Assembly: GCF_002858935.1 (NCBI RefSeq)
Contig: NZ_PJRT01000018.1
Span: 124,001 to 188,000, forward strand
Reading direction: 5' to 3'
DNA: 64,000 nt
DNA from: Pantoea endophytica
GTDB taxonomy: Bacteria; Pseudomonadota; Gammaproteobacteria; Enterobacterales; Enterobacteriaceae
The notes under the pieces are model-generated. The model was not told the DNA's origin. It saw only the letters and a list, made by a program, of their open reading frames with translations, and ran no database searches. Shown one piece after another: positions 26,417 to 35,483 of this stretch (position 1 is its first letter; each line of letters opens with the position of its first letter). A program made the translations under genes and the position numbers.

Positions 26417-27316
26417 ATGGATCGCCTCGATTGTGACCGCATGTTTGTCGCCGTGCTGGAAGTGGGCAGCTTCGCCGGCGCTGCCGAACGCCTCGGCACC
26501 AGCAGCGGCCAGGCGTCGAAGCTGGTCTCCCGGCTGGAGCATGAACTCGGCGTGCAGCTGTTTAAACGCAGCACGCGCGCGCTCTCGCCCACCGAAATCG
26601 GTCGCGCCTATTACGAGCGGGTAAAAACCCTGCTGGAAGCCTTTGATACGCTGGATGCCACGGTGCGCGACAGCGCCACTACGCCGAGCGGCCGCCTGAA
26701 AATCAGCGCGCCCGGTACCTTTGGTACTGCGGTGTTGGCCAGCGTGCTGGTGGAGTTCGCGCGTCATTATCCGCAGATCGAACTCGACGTGAACTTCTCC
26801 GATCGTGCAGTTAACATCGTCGATGAAGGCTTTGATATGGCGATTCGCATCGGCAAGCTTGATGACAGCAGCCTAATCGCGCGCCGCCTTGGCGATGTGC
26901 CGATTCGCGTGGCGGCGTCTTCCGGTTATCTGCTGCAACACGGCACGCCGCAGCACTGGCGCGATTTGGCGACACATCAGTGCATCAGCGATACCAACTT
27001 CCGCGATCCCTGGCATTGGCCGTTCGTGACGCCGTGCGGCGACAGCGTCAGCATGCCGATTCGCGGTCGTCTCTGTTTCTCCAATACCGAAGCCTGTTTG
27101 CAAGCAGCGATCGCCGGATTGGGCATTGCGCGGCTACCAGGTTTTATTGCCGCACCCGCCCTGCAGCGAGGTGAAATCGTCTCGCTATTAGAGGAATTCG
27201 CCACGCCGCCCATGGGCCTGTTCGCGCTCTATCCGCCGGCGCGTCATCTGGCGCAGAAAACCCGGCTGCTGATCGATTTCCTCGCCGCCCATTTCCAGCA
27301 CCATCCGCCCGGCTGA
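26417..27316 (+). CDS. LysR-family transcriptional regulator
   Basis: A 299-residue LTTR with the HTH VGSFAGAAERLGTSSGQASKLVSRLE (about 16-42) and an effector domain that includes EGFDMAIRIGKLDDSSLIARRLG, typical of the group whose members act on aromatic or oxidative-stress related targets. It is preceded by AGGAAACGCC and followed 99 bp later by the yqjG-type gene in the same direction. No divergent partner is placed next to it, so its target is unclear. Confidence 0.83.
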   Translation: MDRLDCDRMFVAVLEVGSFAGAAERLGTSSGQASKLVSRLEHELGVQLFKRSTRALSPTEIGRAYYERVKTLLEAFDTLDATVRDSATTPSGRLKISAPGTFGTAVLASVLVEFARHYPQIELDVNFSDRAVNIVDEGFDMAIRIGKLDDSSLIARRLGDVPIRVAASSGYLLQHGTPQHWRDLATHQCISDTNFRDPWHWPFVTPCGDSVSMPIRGRLCFSNTEACLQAAIAGLGIARLPGFIAAPALQRGEIVSLLEEFATPPMGLFALYPPARHLAQKTRLLIDFLAAHFQHHPPG

Positions 27317-27415
27317 TTCCTTCCAATTTGGAAGCAATGAAAGCCATTTTGCCCGGATTATCACCCAACCAGCAGCGCTGTATGCTCACTTCATCAACAC
27401 TGAGGAGAGAAGACG

Positions 27416-28357
27416 ATGCTGGTTAACGGTAAGTGGAGTGCAGAGTGGCATCCGGTGCAAGCCACCGATCAACAAGGCGGATTTGTGCGCCAGACATCCC
27501 GTTTTCGTCACTGGATTAGCGCAGATGGTTCCAGCGCATTCGCTGCCGAGCCGGATCGGTATCACCTCTATGTAGCGCTGATTTGTCCGTGGGCCTCGCG
27601 CACGCTGCTGGCGCGCAGTCTGAAAGGGCTGGATAAGGTCATCAGCGTGTCGGTGGTTGAGCCGCAGCTCGGCGCGCAAGGCTGGCGCTTCGGTGATTAT
27701 CCTGGCGCAGATCGCGACTGGCTGAATAAAGCCGAATACCTTCACGAACTCTACACCCGTGCCGATGCCGATTTCACCGGCCGCGCCACCGTGCCGGTGC
27801 TGTGGGACAAAAAGACGCAAACCATCGTCAATAATGAGTCAGCCGATATCCTGCGCATGCTGAACTGCGGCTTTGGCGCGCTGGCGGACGATCGCATCGA
27901 TCTTTATCCCGAAGATCTGCGCGCAGAGATCGACGCGCTGAACGAATCGATCTATCCGCGCCTGAATAACGGCGTCTATCGCACCGGTTTTGCTACCACG
28001 CAGGTGAGTTATCAGCAGGCGTTTAACGATGTGTTCAGCCAGTTGGATGAGCTGGAGCTGCGCTTGCAGGATGGCCGTACTTTCCTGCTCGGCGAGCGCT
28101 TAACCGAAGCGGATATCCGCCTGTTCGTCACGCTGGTGCGCTTTGACGCCGCCTATCACGGCCTGTTTAAATGCAACCTGCGCCGCCTGCGCGACTATCC
28201 GCTGCTCGATCGTTATCTAAAGAGTATGCTTTCGGTCTCTGGCGTGCGTCAGACGGTGAATATCGATCACATCAAGCAGGGCTATTATTCAATTAAAGCG
28301 CTGAATCCCAACGGCATTGTGCCGGTTGGCCCGGATATGGCGGCCTACGATTTATAA
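27416..28357 (+). CDS. yqjG: Glutathionyl-hydroquinone reductase (YqjG/ECM4 family)
   Basis: A 313-residue member of the Xi class of glutathione transferases. The catalytic Cys57 is in ICPWASRTLLAR (CPWA motif), the thioredoxin-like half runs to about residue 150 with NNESADILRML, and the helical half carries LGERLTEADIRLF. These enzymes reduce glutathionyl-hydroquinones back to hydroquinones in the cytosol. A GAGGAGAGAAG ribosome site precedes the ATG. The hydrolase gene follows by 11 bp and is probably cotranscribed. Confidence 0.9.
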   Translation: MLVNGKWSAEWHPVQATDQQGGFVRQTSRFRHWISADGSSAFAAEPDRYHLYVALICPWASRTLLARSLKGLDKVISVSVVEPQLGAQGWRFGDYPGADRDWLNKAEYLHELYTRADADFTGRATVPVLWDKKTQTIVNNESADILRMLNCGFGALADDRIDLYPEDLRAEIDALNESIYPRLNNGVYRTGFATTQVSYQQAFNDVFSQLDELELRLQDGRTFLLGERLTEADIRLFVTLVRFDAAYHGLFKCNLRRLRDYPLLDRYLKSMLSVSGVRQTVNIDHIKQGYYSIKALNPNGIVPVGPDMAAYDL

Positions 28358-28368
28358 GGAACAGGGCG

Positions 28369-28974
28369 ATGGCAAAAGCGTTAGTGATTTTTTTACATGG
28401 CGTCGGCAGCAACGGCGATGATCTCGCGGTGCTCGGCGAACATTGGGAGCGCCTGCTGCCGGATGTGGCGTTTGCCTCGCCGAATGCGCCCTATCCTTTT
28501 GAACACGCGATGGGATATCAGTGGTTTAGCCTGACCGGCATCACGCCCGAAAACCGCCCGGCGCGCGTGCGTGAATCGCGCGCGGCCTTTGATAACACGC
28601 TGCAGCAGCTGATGGCGCAGCACGGCATGGCGGATGCGTGGGACAGAGTGATTCTGGTGGGCTTTTCGCAGGGTTCGATCATGGCGTTAGATGCGCTGGC
28701 GTCGGGCCGTTATCCGCTAGCCGGCGTGGTGGCCTTTTCCGGCCGTCTGGCATTTGATGGCGCATTAACGCCGCAGCCGTATACGCCTGCGCTGCTGATT
28801 CACGGCAAATCCGATGAGGTGATTCCGTTTAGCGAAAGCGTATCGGCGGAGCAACGTTTACAGCAGGCTGGCGTGACGGTGGAAGCGCGTTATGAAGCGG
28901 CAACCGGCCACACCATTTCATCGCAGGGTGCGATGGATGCCGCCGGTTTTATTGCGCAATGTTTGCAGGATTAA
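28369..28974 (+). CDS. Alpha/beta hydrolase, carboxylesterase/phospholipase type (YpfH-like)
   Basis: A 201-residue cytosolic esterase. LHGVGSNGDD (9-18) forms the oxyanion region, the nucleophile is Ser100 in GFSQGS, Asp lies in HGKSDEVIPF and His in ATGHTIS near the C-terminus. The family (PF02230) hydrolyses short acyl esters; E. coli YpfH is the closest model. It is 11 bp downstream of yqjG and its end overlaps the convergent gene by four bases. Confidence 0.85.
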   Translation: MAKALVIFLHGVGSNGDDLAVLGEHWERLLPDVAFASPNAPYPFEHAMGYQWFSLTGITPENRPARVRESRAAFDNTLQQLMAQHGMADAWDRVILVGFSQGSIMALDALASGRYPLAGVVAFSGRLAFDGALTPQPYTPALLIHGKSDEVIPFSESVSAEQRLQQAGVTVEARYEAATGHTISSQGAMDAAGFIAQCLQD

Positions 28975-29768
28975 GGCCAGTAACGATTTAACGCCTGCCA
29001 CGCTTTTTGCGCAGCCACGTCTGCTGGCTGCGCCTTCAACTTATCGTTGAACACTTCAATGCCGACCGGCCCGCTGTAACCGGCACTTTTCAGCTTATCG
29101 ACAAAGCGTTCCACTTCGATGATGCCATCGCCCGGCAACAGGCGCTGGTGACGCGCGTACTCGCTAAGCGGCTGCTTATCCTGCGGTGGCATGTCGGCCA
29201 TATCGCACAGCTGCACTTCGTAGATACGGTCGGCGGGAATGCCATCCAGCTGCGACGCATCGCCGCCTAACGCGCAGATGTGGAACAGATCGACCACCAA
29301 ACCGATATTCGGCTGGTCCAGCCGTTGCAAGCGTTCCCACGCCAGCGGCAGCGTGTTATCTACGCTGCACCACGCCATCGGCTCATACATGATGCGCATG
29401 TTGTAGCGCGCGGCTTCCGATGCCATCCAACGTAAATCTTCATCAATACGCGCCGCCACACAATCTTCACGCGTGCTGGCCGGTGCCTGAATGGTGTCGC
29501 AGCCGATGGTTTGGGCAATCTGAATAAACTGACGCAGCTCTTCGCGTTTTTGCTGGCGGTCGCGATCCGGCGCACCGGTGAAATCGCGTAGCACCTGCAC
29601 ATTGGTGAAGCCAAGCTGCAACTGCTTCGCTAACTGTGGCGTACTGGCTTGCACATCTTCGCGCCAGATCTCAACCTGATCAAAACCGGCGGCGCGTGCG
29701 GCACGCAGCTTCTCCTCAGGTTCACCGTTTAACAACACCAGGTTAAGGAATTTAGGGTTACAACGCAT
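28971..29768 (-). CDS. Sugar phosphate isomerase/epimerase (xylose-isomerase-like TIM barrel)
   Basis: A 265-residue TIM-barrel protein (PF01261). AARAAGFDQVEIWRED, IGCDTIQAPAS, IMYEPMAW, NIGLVVDLFHI and YEVQLCDMAD are the successive strand-end segments; the Glu, Asp, His and Asp in the last ones are the usual metal ligands. Substrates range over keto sugars, inosose and hydroxypyruvate, and cannot be settled here. ATG 29768 is chosen because AAGGAGCTGTGTC precedes it; the longer frame adds 19 unlikely residues. It stands alone between the convergent esterase and crcB. Confidence 0.83.
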   Translation of the reverse strand: MRCNPKFLNLVLLNGEPEEKLRAARAAGFDQVEIWREDVQASTPQLAKQLQLGFTNVQVLRDFTGAPDRDRQQKREELRQFIQIAQTIGCDTIQAPASTREDCVAARIDEDLRWMASEAARYNMRIMYEPMAWCSVDNTLPLAWERLQRLDQPNIGLVVDLFHICALGGDASQLDGIPADRIYEVQLCDMADMPPQDKQPLSEYARHQRLLPGDGIIEVERFVDKLKSAGYSGPVGIEVFNDKLKAQPADVAAQKAWQALNRYWP

Positions 29769-29874
29769 GACACAGCTCCTTAATCGTCCGGATAATCGGT
29801 GACAAATTCTGTGCGTCACGCGCACAGAATGGCGATCAGTATCTACCTCTGAGGAGTTATTTCAAGCGCGATGG

Positions 29875-30252
29875 TTATCCGAGCAGATTGACCGCGGCAA
29901 AACCGGCGAAGGTCATCAGCAGCGAACCAATAACATGCACCATCACGCTCGACATCGCCCAAAGGTATTTACCTGATTGTAGCAACCCAACAATTTCTGC
30001 AGAAAAAGTGGAAAAGGTGGTTAAGCCGCCACACAAGCCAGTGACAATTAACAGTTTCCAAAAGGGATCGATATGCGGATTACGCACAAAGAAAGCCAGC
30101 GCCGCACCGATGATAAAACCGCCCACCAGATTCACCATCAAGGTGCCGGGCGGCAAATTGGGAAACAGCGCGTTAAAACGTAATGAGATCAACCAACGCA
30201 GCGTACAGCCCACCGCACCGCCCAGCACCACCGCCAGTAACGATTTCAACAT
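29875..30252 (-). CDS. crcB: Fluoride channel CrcB (Fluc)
   Basis: A 125-residue, four-helix membrane protein. GGAVGCTLRWLIS at the start, TLMVNLVGGFIIG in the middle (the conserved Asn of the pore) and GLCGGLTTFSTFS with the Na+-binding and pore-lining Phe/Thr residues are the Fluc signatures. It forms an antiparallel dimer that lets fluoride leave the cell. ATG 30252 is used; the frame extends upstream through the leader by chance. A fluoride riboswitch controls it. Confidence 0.95.
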   Translation of the reverse strand: MLKSLLAVVLGGAVGCTLRWLISLRFNALFPNLPPGTLMVNLVGGFIIGAALAFFVRNPHIDPFWKLLIVTGLCGGLTTFSTFSAEIVGLLQSGKYLWAMSSVMVHVIGSLLMTFAGFAAVNLLG

Positions 30253-30346
30253 AGTTTGGAGCTCCTGATATGAATGACGCGCAGGGCCGCGGCAGGACAG
30301 AATAACACCTGACACACCGCCGTCTCCCGCGCAGGGATACGAGTGT

Positions 30347-30411
30347 TGTCAGGCGTCATCAGCCGTCTGTGACCAGAACGGCGGTTGGGGAAGGTGGCAC
30401 GCCATCACCTT
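30347..30411 (-). ncRNA. Fluoride riboswitch (crcB motif)
   Basis: On the minus strand the leader reads AAGGTGATGGCGTGCCACCTT, where AAGGTG and CACCTT close P1 around ATGGCGTGC. It is followed by a hairpin GCCGT...ACGGC and then CTGATGACGCC, whose ACGCC can pair with GGCGT in the first loop as the pseudoknot. These are the defining elements of the crcB motif. Downstream, CCTGACAACAC (30343-30353) can pair with GTGTGTCAGG (30308-30317), and this hairpin shares bases with the 3' end of the aptamer, so fluoride binding should prevent it. It ends about 95 nt before the crcB start. Confidence 0.9.
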
Positions 30412-30472
30412 AGGCGGGAGATAATACGCTGGCTTGGCAATGCAGACAATATGGTGAAGGAGGCACAGTGTT

Positions 30473-30551
30473 GTCGCGGCGCGATCTATCGCGCGCATCA
30501 GTGAAGGCACCGTGCCAATCCCTCTTTGCGTAATAAATTGCGCCGCTACGG
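30473..30551. repeat. REP-like pair, widely spaced
   Basis: A forward unit GTCGCGGCGCGATCTATCGC... (30473-30496) and a reverse unit GCGTAATAAATTGCGCCGCTACGG tail (30528-30551) are separated by 31 bp. It lies between lgoD and the riboswitch. Confidence 0.7.
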
Positions 30552-30563
30552 TTGGTGCCAATA

Positions 30564-31592
30564 TCAACGTTCGAAGTGAATCACGCCCTTAATCAGATCC
30601 CGGTTGTTAATCACATCCGCCTCAAAGCGCTCTGCCAGCGTAGAAAAATCATAATGGCGATTGAGCATCATGTCGGCACGAAGCTGCCCATTCGCCATCA
30701 GTTCGCCTACTTTCGCGAAATCTTCCAGCGTGGCGTTGCGGCTGCCCAGCAGCGTGGTTTCCTTTTTGTGGAACTCGATATCCGGGATCACCAGATCGCC
30801 TTTGTGCAGGCCGACAAACACGATGGTGCCGCCGTGACGAATCAGTTTCACCGCGCCGTTCATCGCCGCTGGGCTGCCGGTGGCATCGATCACTTTGGCC
30901 GGCAAACGCCCACCAAACTCCGCCCGCAACTGCGCCTCAAAATCGGCGTCTAATGGATTTACCGTCGCCAAAACCAGCTTCTGCGCTACGTGTGCACGGC
31001 GTTGCTCGCTGGTGTCGGCCACCACCACATTCGCCCCCGCCGCCGCCGCAATCGCGGCCACGCCAAGGCCAATCGGACCTGCACCCACCACCAAAACCTG
31101 CTCATCCGCCGTAACGGCCGCACGGCGCACCGCATGCGCGCTGATGGCGAAGGGTTCAATCAGCGCGGCGGCTTCGGGATCAACCTCATCCACCGCCAGC
31201 AAATTGCTGGTCGGCACGCTAAGGTATTCGCAGAAACCGCCATCCTGATGCACCCCAATCACCGAGATTTTTTCGCAGCAGTTGGTTTTGCCACTTAAAC
31301 AGGCATCGCACTGCTGGCAGGCAACGTAAGGAATCAGCGCCACGCGCTGGCCCAGCCTGAAGCCGCTGGCCTGGCTGCCGAGTTCTACCACTTCGCCACA
31401 CAGCTCATGCCCCAACACGCGTGGATAGCTGAAAAACGGCTGATTTCCGGCCCAGGCGTGGATATCGGTGCCACAAATGCCGGCGGCGATCGGTTTGATC
31501 AGTACTTCATGGGCGGCGGGCGTCGGCTTCGCGCGCTGCTGCCATACCATCTGGCGCGGCTCGGCGACCACCAGCGTTTTCATCGTTGTCAT
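30564..31592 (-). CDS. lgoD: L-galactonate 5-dehydrogenase
   Basis: A 342-residue zinc-dependent medium-chain dehydrogenase. Catalytic zinc ligands Cys40, His61 and Glu62 (GICGTDIHAW, GHELCGE), structural zinc cysteines at 92, 95, 98 and 106, and the NAD motif GAGPIGLG at 170-177. Segments such as NQPFFSYPRVLGHE, YVACQQC and CCEKISVIGVHQDGGF are nearly identical to E. coli LgoD (YjjN), which oxidises L-galactonate to D-tagaturonate. ATG 31592 follows AGGAGAAGCCA. It is divergent from lgoR, 135 bp between starts. Confidence 0.93.
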   Translation of the reverse strand: MTTMKTLVVAEPRQMVWQQRAKPTPAAHEVLIKPIAAGICGTDIHAWAGNQPFFSYPRVLGHELCGEVVELGSQASGFRLGQRVALIPYVACQQCDACLSGKTNCCEKISVIGVHQDGGFCEYLSVPTSNLLAVDEVDPEAAALIEPFAISAHAVRRAAVTADEQVLVVGAGPIGLGVAAIAAAAGANVVVADTSEQRRAHVAQKLVLATVNPLDADFEAQLRAEFGGRLPAKVIDATGSPAAMNGAVKLIRHGGTIVFVGLHKGDLVIPDIEFHKKETTLLGSRNATLEDFAKVGELMANGQLRADMMLNRHYDFSTLAERFEADVINNRDLIKGVIHFER

Positions 31593-31727
31593 TGGCTTCT
31601 CCTGTGCTGTTGTCGCAGTTATGGCGAAAATCGCCGATGGCAGCGTTTTGCGTTGGGGGAAGTGTGAAGCCAACCGCTTTTTTTGGGCTTTGTATGGTTT
31701 TTAATAGATAAAAAACCGGAGACGCGT

Positions 31728-32630
31728 ATGAGCCGCAGCCAGAATCTACGTCAGAACGTGATTAACCAGATGCTGGAAGGCATTGCCAAACGGCATATCC
31801 GTTCGCCGTTGCCCCCGCAGGCGGCGCTGGCTGAGATGTTCAACATCAGCCGCACTACGGTGCGCCACACTTTGCAGCATCTGCATGAGCGCGGCGTGCT
31901 GGAAAAGGTGGATGAAACCTACGTTATCGTGCGCGATCCCAGCGAAGAAGATGGTTTTAACGCCCTGACGCCGCCGATCGATCAGCAGGCGCTGCAGTTT
32001 GAGCAGACCTTTTTTAACCTGATTAATCAGCGTCAGCTGATGCCGGGCGATACCTTTAGCGAGCTGCAGTTAGCCCAGCAGGTGAAGGTCAGTCCGGTTG
32101 TGGTACGTGAATTCCTGCTGCGCTTTATGCGTTATGACCTGCTGGAACCGGTAAAGCGCGGACAATGGCGCATGAAGAAGTTCGATCAGAAGTATGCCGA
32201 GAACCTGTTTGAGCTGCGTGAAATGCTGGAAACCCACGCGCTGACCCGTTTTCTCAACCTGCCCTCGCAGGATGAGCGCTGGATGCAGGCGCGCGACCTG
32301 CTGGATCGCCATCGTTCGATGCGTGACACCATTGCCAGCAATTACCGCCACTTCGCCGCGCTGGATAAAGAGATGCACACGCTGATTCTCTCCGCCGCTA
32401 ACAATCCGTTTTTTAATCAGTCGCTGGAGATTATTTCCGTGATTTTTCACTCACATTATCAATGGGATGAAACCGATCTTAAGCAGAGAAATATCGTGGC
32501 GCTGGAGGAACATATGGCGATTCTGACAGCGCTGATTAGCCGTCAGGATGTCGAAGCCTTGTGCGCCCTGCACAATCATCTCGGCACCGCCAAGACATCG
32601 ATGATCCGTTCGATCCGCCAGTACAATTAA
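31728..32630 (+). CDS. lgoR: GntR-family regulator LgoR
   Basis: A 300-residue regulator with a GntR winged helix at residues 10-75 (PQAALAEMFNISRTTVRHTLQHLHERGVL) and an FCD-type helical effector domain (about 140-290). MSRSQNLRQNVINQ and the late SLEIISVIFHSHYQWDETDLKQRNI closely match E. coli LgoR (YjjM), the activator of L-galactonate genes. ATG 31728 is chosen to match that start. It sits between lgoD (divergent) and lgoT (same strand, 174 bp). Confidence 0.92.
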   Translation: MSRSQNLRQNVINQMLEGIAKRHIRSPLPPQAALAEMFNISRTTVRHTLQHLHERGVLEKVDETYVIVRDPSEEDGFNALTPPIDQQALQFEQTFFNLINQRQLMPGDTFSELQLAQQVKVSPVVVREFLLRFMRYDLLEPVKRGQWRMKKFDQKYAENLFELREMLETHALTRFLNLPSQDERWMQARDLLDRHRSMRDTIASNYRHFAALDKEMHTLILSAANNPFFNQSLEIISVIFHSHYQWDETDLKQRNIVALEEHMAILTALISRQDVEALCALHNHLGTAKTSMIRSIRQYN

Positions 32631-32804
32631 AAACCGATTAAAAACCACAAAGCATTAGCTCCCGCACGAATCTGAAACATCTCCGCAACATCCCGATCTG
32701 ATTGCTTCTAGTCTCGAAGTCAATCCGTTGGGGCAGCACCGTTTTGCTGCCGCAGGATCCCTTACAAACGCATAACGATAAGTACCCAGATCCGGGAGGT
32801 CGCA

Positions 32805-34157
32805 ATGGAAAATACTTCGGCTCGTGGCCGCGAAAACGCGCCACAACCGGCTGCAGACGGGCAAGATTTTATCCCGGCACGCAGTGACGTGGTGCGCTCG
32901 CCGCGCATCAGAAAGATCCAGATTACCGCCATGCTGCTGCTGCTGTTCGCCGCCATGATCAACTATCTCGACCGCAGTTCGCTGTCGGTGGCCAATATGA
33001 CCATCCGGGGAGAACTGGGTTTATCCGCGACTGAAATTGGCGTGCTGCTGTCGGCCTTCTCGCTGGCGTACGGCTTAGCGCAGCTGCCGTGCGGTGCGCT
33101 GCTCGATCGCAAAGGGCCGCGCATCATGCTGGCGATTGGTATGTTCTTCTGGTCGCTGTTCCAGGCGGCCGCCGGTTTGGTGCATAACTTCACCCAGTTT
33201 ATTTTGGTGCGTATCGGGTTAGGTATTGGCGAAGCACCGATGAACCCCTGCGGCGTCAAGGTGATCAACGACTGGTTCAACATCAAAGATCGCGGCATGC
33301 CGATGGGCATGTTTAACGCCGCTTCGATGATTGGCTTGTCGATTGCGCCACCGATTCTGGCCGCGATGATGATGGTGATGGGCTGGCGCGGCATGTTTAT
33401 CACTATCGGCGTGCTCGGCATGTTTCTCGCCATCGGCTGGTATCTGATGTACCGCGATCGCGATAACAACACGCTGAGCGGCGAAGAGATTCACTATCTG
33501 CAGGCGGGCAGCGTGGCATCGCGCAAAGAGCCGCTGAGTTTTGCCGAGTGGCGCGGCCTGTTTAAGCAGCGCACCATGTGGGGCATGATGATTGGCTTCA
33601 GCGGCATCAACTACACCGCGTGGCTGTACATCGCGTGGCTGCCGGGCTATCTGCAATCCACTTATCACCTCGATCTGAAAAGCACCGGTTTACTGGCTGC
33701 GATTCCATTCCTGTTCGGCGCGGCGGGCATGCTGCTGAACGGTTATGTGGTCGATGCGCTGGTGCGTCGTGGCCATGATGCGGTGAAGGTGCGTAAGATC
33801 TCTATCGTCACGGGCATGCTGTTGTCCGCCGCGTTTACCGCCTTTGTAACGCGTGCCACCGACACCACCAGCGCGGTGACCATGATTGGTATGGCGCTGT
33901 TCTGCATCCACTTTGCCGGTACATCGTGCTGGGGTTTGATTCACGCCAACGTCACGGCGCGCATGACCGCCTCGGTCGGCAGCATCCAGAACTTCGCCAG
34001 CTTCGTGTTCGCCTCGTTCGCCCCGGTGATCACCGGTTGGGTGCTGGATACCACCAAGTCGTTTAGCCTGGCGTTGATGATTTGCGCCGGTGTGACGGTG
34101 GTGGGTGCGCTGGCCTATTTGCTGCTGGTGCGTAAGCCGATTACCGATGGGGTTTGA
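32805..34157 (+). CDS. lgoT: L-galactonate transporter (MFS)
   Basis: A 450-residue, 12-helix anion:cation symporter. INYLDRSSLSVANMTIRGELGLSATEIG, GLGIGEAPMNPCGVKVINDWF and FCIHFAGTSCWGLIH are near-identical to E. coli LgoT (YjjL). It brings L-galactonate into the cell for LgoD. GGGAGG precedes the start. The polar first 40 residues are a cytosolic leader. Confidence 0.93.
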   Translation: MENTSARGRENAPQPAADGQDFIPARSDVVRSPRIRKIQITAMLLLLFAAMINYLDRSSLSVANMTIRGELGLSATEIGVLLSAFSLAYGLAQLPCGALLDRKGPRIMLAIGMFFWSLFQAAAGLVHNFTQFILVRIGLGIGEAPMNPCGVKVINDWFNIKDRGMPMGMFNAASMIGLSIAPPILAAMMMVMGWRGMFITIGVLGMFLAIGWYLMYRDRDNNTLSGEEIHYLQAGSVASRKEPLSFAEWRGLFKQRTMWGMMIGFSGINYTAWLYIAWLPGYLQSTYHLDLKSTGLLAAIPFLFGAAGMLLNGYVVDALVRRGHDAVKVRKISIVTGMLLSAAFTAFVTRATDTTSAVTMIGMALFCIHFAGTSCWGLIHANVTARMTASVGSIQNFASFVFASFAPVITGWVLDTTKSFSLALMICAGVTVVGALAYLLLVRKPITDGV

Positions 34158-34256
34158 ATGGTCGCCAGGAATGGCGTAATACATGTCAGTTAAGCGCAGT
34201 GCGACTTTCGTTCGCCTCGTACTGAGGCAGTTGCAGCACCTTCGTGCGGCGACCGA

Positions 34257-34284
34257 GCAGAGGGCGTCTGGCCACGCCCTCTGC
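34257..34284. repeat. Perfect 11-bp stem hairpin
   Basis: GCAGAGGGCGT (34257-34267) pairs with ACGCCCTCTGC (34274-34284) around CTGGCC. No T-tract follows on either strand. Confidence 0.75.
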
Positions 34285-34513
34285 ACTCCCAGGCCTTGCG
34301 CCAGCCCAACCCGCCGCTTCGCGGTACCTTCACTCATTCACGATTCCTGACGGACCGGTGTCGATTCGCTCCTGCTCAACGCCACCTCTCGCCGCATCCA
34401 TGCGGCTCGTCCTGGAATCCCTCAATCGTTCAGCGGATTGGGATGTCGCCTCAACACCCTCGCTGCAGCAGCAATGCGTTTTCTTAATTCACAATCGCTA
34501 TAAGCTCCGTAAA

Positions 34514-34531
34514 GTCGCCATGCATGGCGAC
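34514..34531. repeat. GGTCGCCAT palindrome, perfect copy
   Basis: GTCGCCAT (34514-34521) and ATGGCGAC (34524-34531) around GC. Same family as 9909-9930. Confidence 0.7.
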
Positions 34532-34566
34532 CGGATGCCTATGAATATGCGCACCGGCAATTGGCG

Positions 34567-35481
34567 TTATGCCGGGTGGGTAAAAAACTGCGATTCACAC
34601 TGGCGCGCGATCTCCCACAGCTTGTTGCGAATCACCTGTTTCAGCTGCAGCGTCGATTGCGACTGCGGCTGATCGCGGCGACTGATTAACATCACTTCAA
34701 ACGGTAGCGGCTGCGCGACCGGCAACAACTTGAGCTGGTCGGCATAACGGCACGCGGTAAACAGATCGACAATCCCGACGCCGCCGCCCGCCAGCACCAT
34801 ATCGGCAATCACCGAATAGGTTTTAATCGACAGTGATACCGCCGGATTGAGCCCTTTATCGCGCAGCGCGCGGTGCAGCACCCGACCGAGCGGATCCTGA
34901 TTCTGCATCATCAACAGGTTGTTGGCGCACAGCCACTCCAGCGTCACCGGCTCATGGTGGGTGTGATCGCGCGGCAGCAACGCCACCATCGACGACTGAA
35001 ACAGCGGTTCCGCCAGTAAATCGGCATCCACCTGCTGACCAAACACCAGCGCGAAATCGAGCTGATTAGCCATGATCATGCCGCACAAGGTGCTGAAATG
35101 CTCGGTGACCAATTCCACGCTGACCGATGCCGCTTGTTGCCGCCAGTTCACCAGCGCGGGCGCTAACACCATCTGACCAAACGCATGCGCAGCACCGACG
35201 CGCACCGTTTGCCCTTCGCCGCGCCGCAGTTGCTCGGTCAGCTGGGTAATCGCCTGTAAACGCTGATAGATATCTTCCACTTCCGGCAGCAAGCGCCGCC
35301 CTTCTGCCGTCACCACCATGCCCTGCGCGCGCCGCTCAAACAGCGCAAAACCGAGCTGCTGCTCGGCGTGATTAAGCACGCGGCTGACATTCGGCTGCGA
35401 CACATTCAGCAAACGCGCCGCCGCACTGATGCTGCCGGTCTGCACAATCGCCTGAAAGACTTCGATATGCCGCAGCCGCAT
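34567..35481 (-). CDS. LysR-family regulator of the peptide locus
   Basis: A 304-residue LTTR. MRLRHIEVFQAIVQTGSISAAARLLNVSQPNVSRVLNHAEQ is the HTH; the effector domain has the GGGVGIVDLFTA stretch. It resembles the group that controls opine, cyclic-peptide and D-amino-acid genes (from memory, weak). Its start is 2 bp after the stop of the M19 dipeptidase gene, so the two form an operon that is divergent from the first peptide importer. It probably controls both directions from the 198-bp region upstream of the dipeptidase. Confidence 0.85.
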   Translation of the reverse strand: MRLRHIEVFQAIVQTGSISAAARLLNVSQPNVSRVLNHAEQQLGFALFERRAQGMVVTAEGRRLLPEVEDIYQRLQAITQLTEQLRRGEGQTVRVGAAHAFGQMVLAPALVNWRQQAASVSVELVTEHFSTLCGMIMANQLDFALVFGQQVDADLLAEPLFQSSMVALLPRDHTHHEPVTLEWLCANNLLMMQNQDPLGRVLHRALRDKGLNPAVSLSIKTYSVIADMVLAGGGVGIVDLFTACRYADQLKLLPVAQPLPFEVMLISRRDQPQSQSTLQLKQVIRNKLWEIARQCESQFFTHPA

Positions 35482-35483
35482 GA

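Larger units (their letters stand above)
34158..34566. repeat. 409-bp gene-free region, probable dispersed repeat element
   Basis: No coding signal; open frames across it are not protein-like. It holds a degraded GGTCGCC palindrome at 34160, a strong hairpin at 34257-34284, CCGC/GCGG near 34312, a palindrome GCCGCAT/ATGCGGC at 34391-34406 and a perfect GTCGCCAT palindrome at 34514. This density of palindromes, and my memory of similar text in other Erwiniaceae intergenic regions, suggests a multicopy element. Confidence 0.5.

Noticed and set aside
34244..34672. 142-codon open frame after lgoT
   Set aside because: It crosses the hairpins of a repeat block, has no ribosome site and runs into the LysR gene on the other strand.
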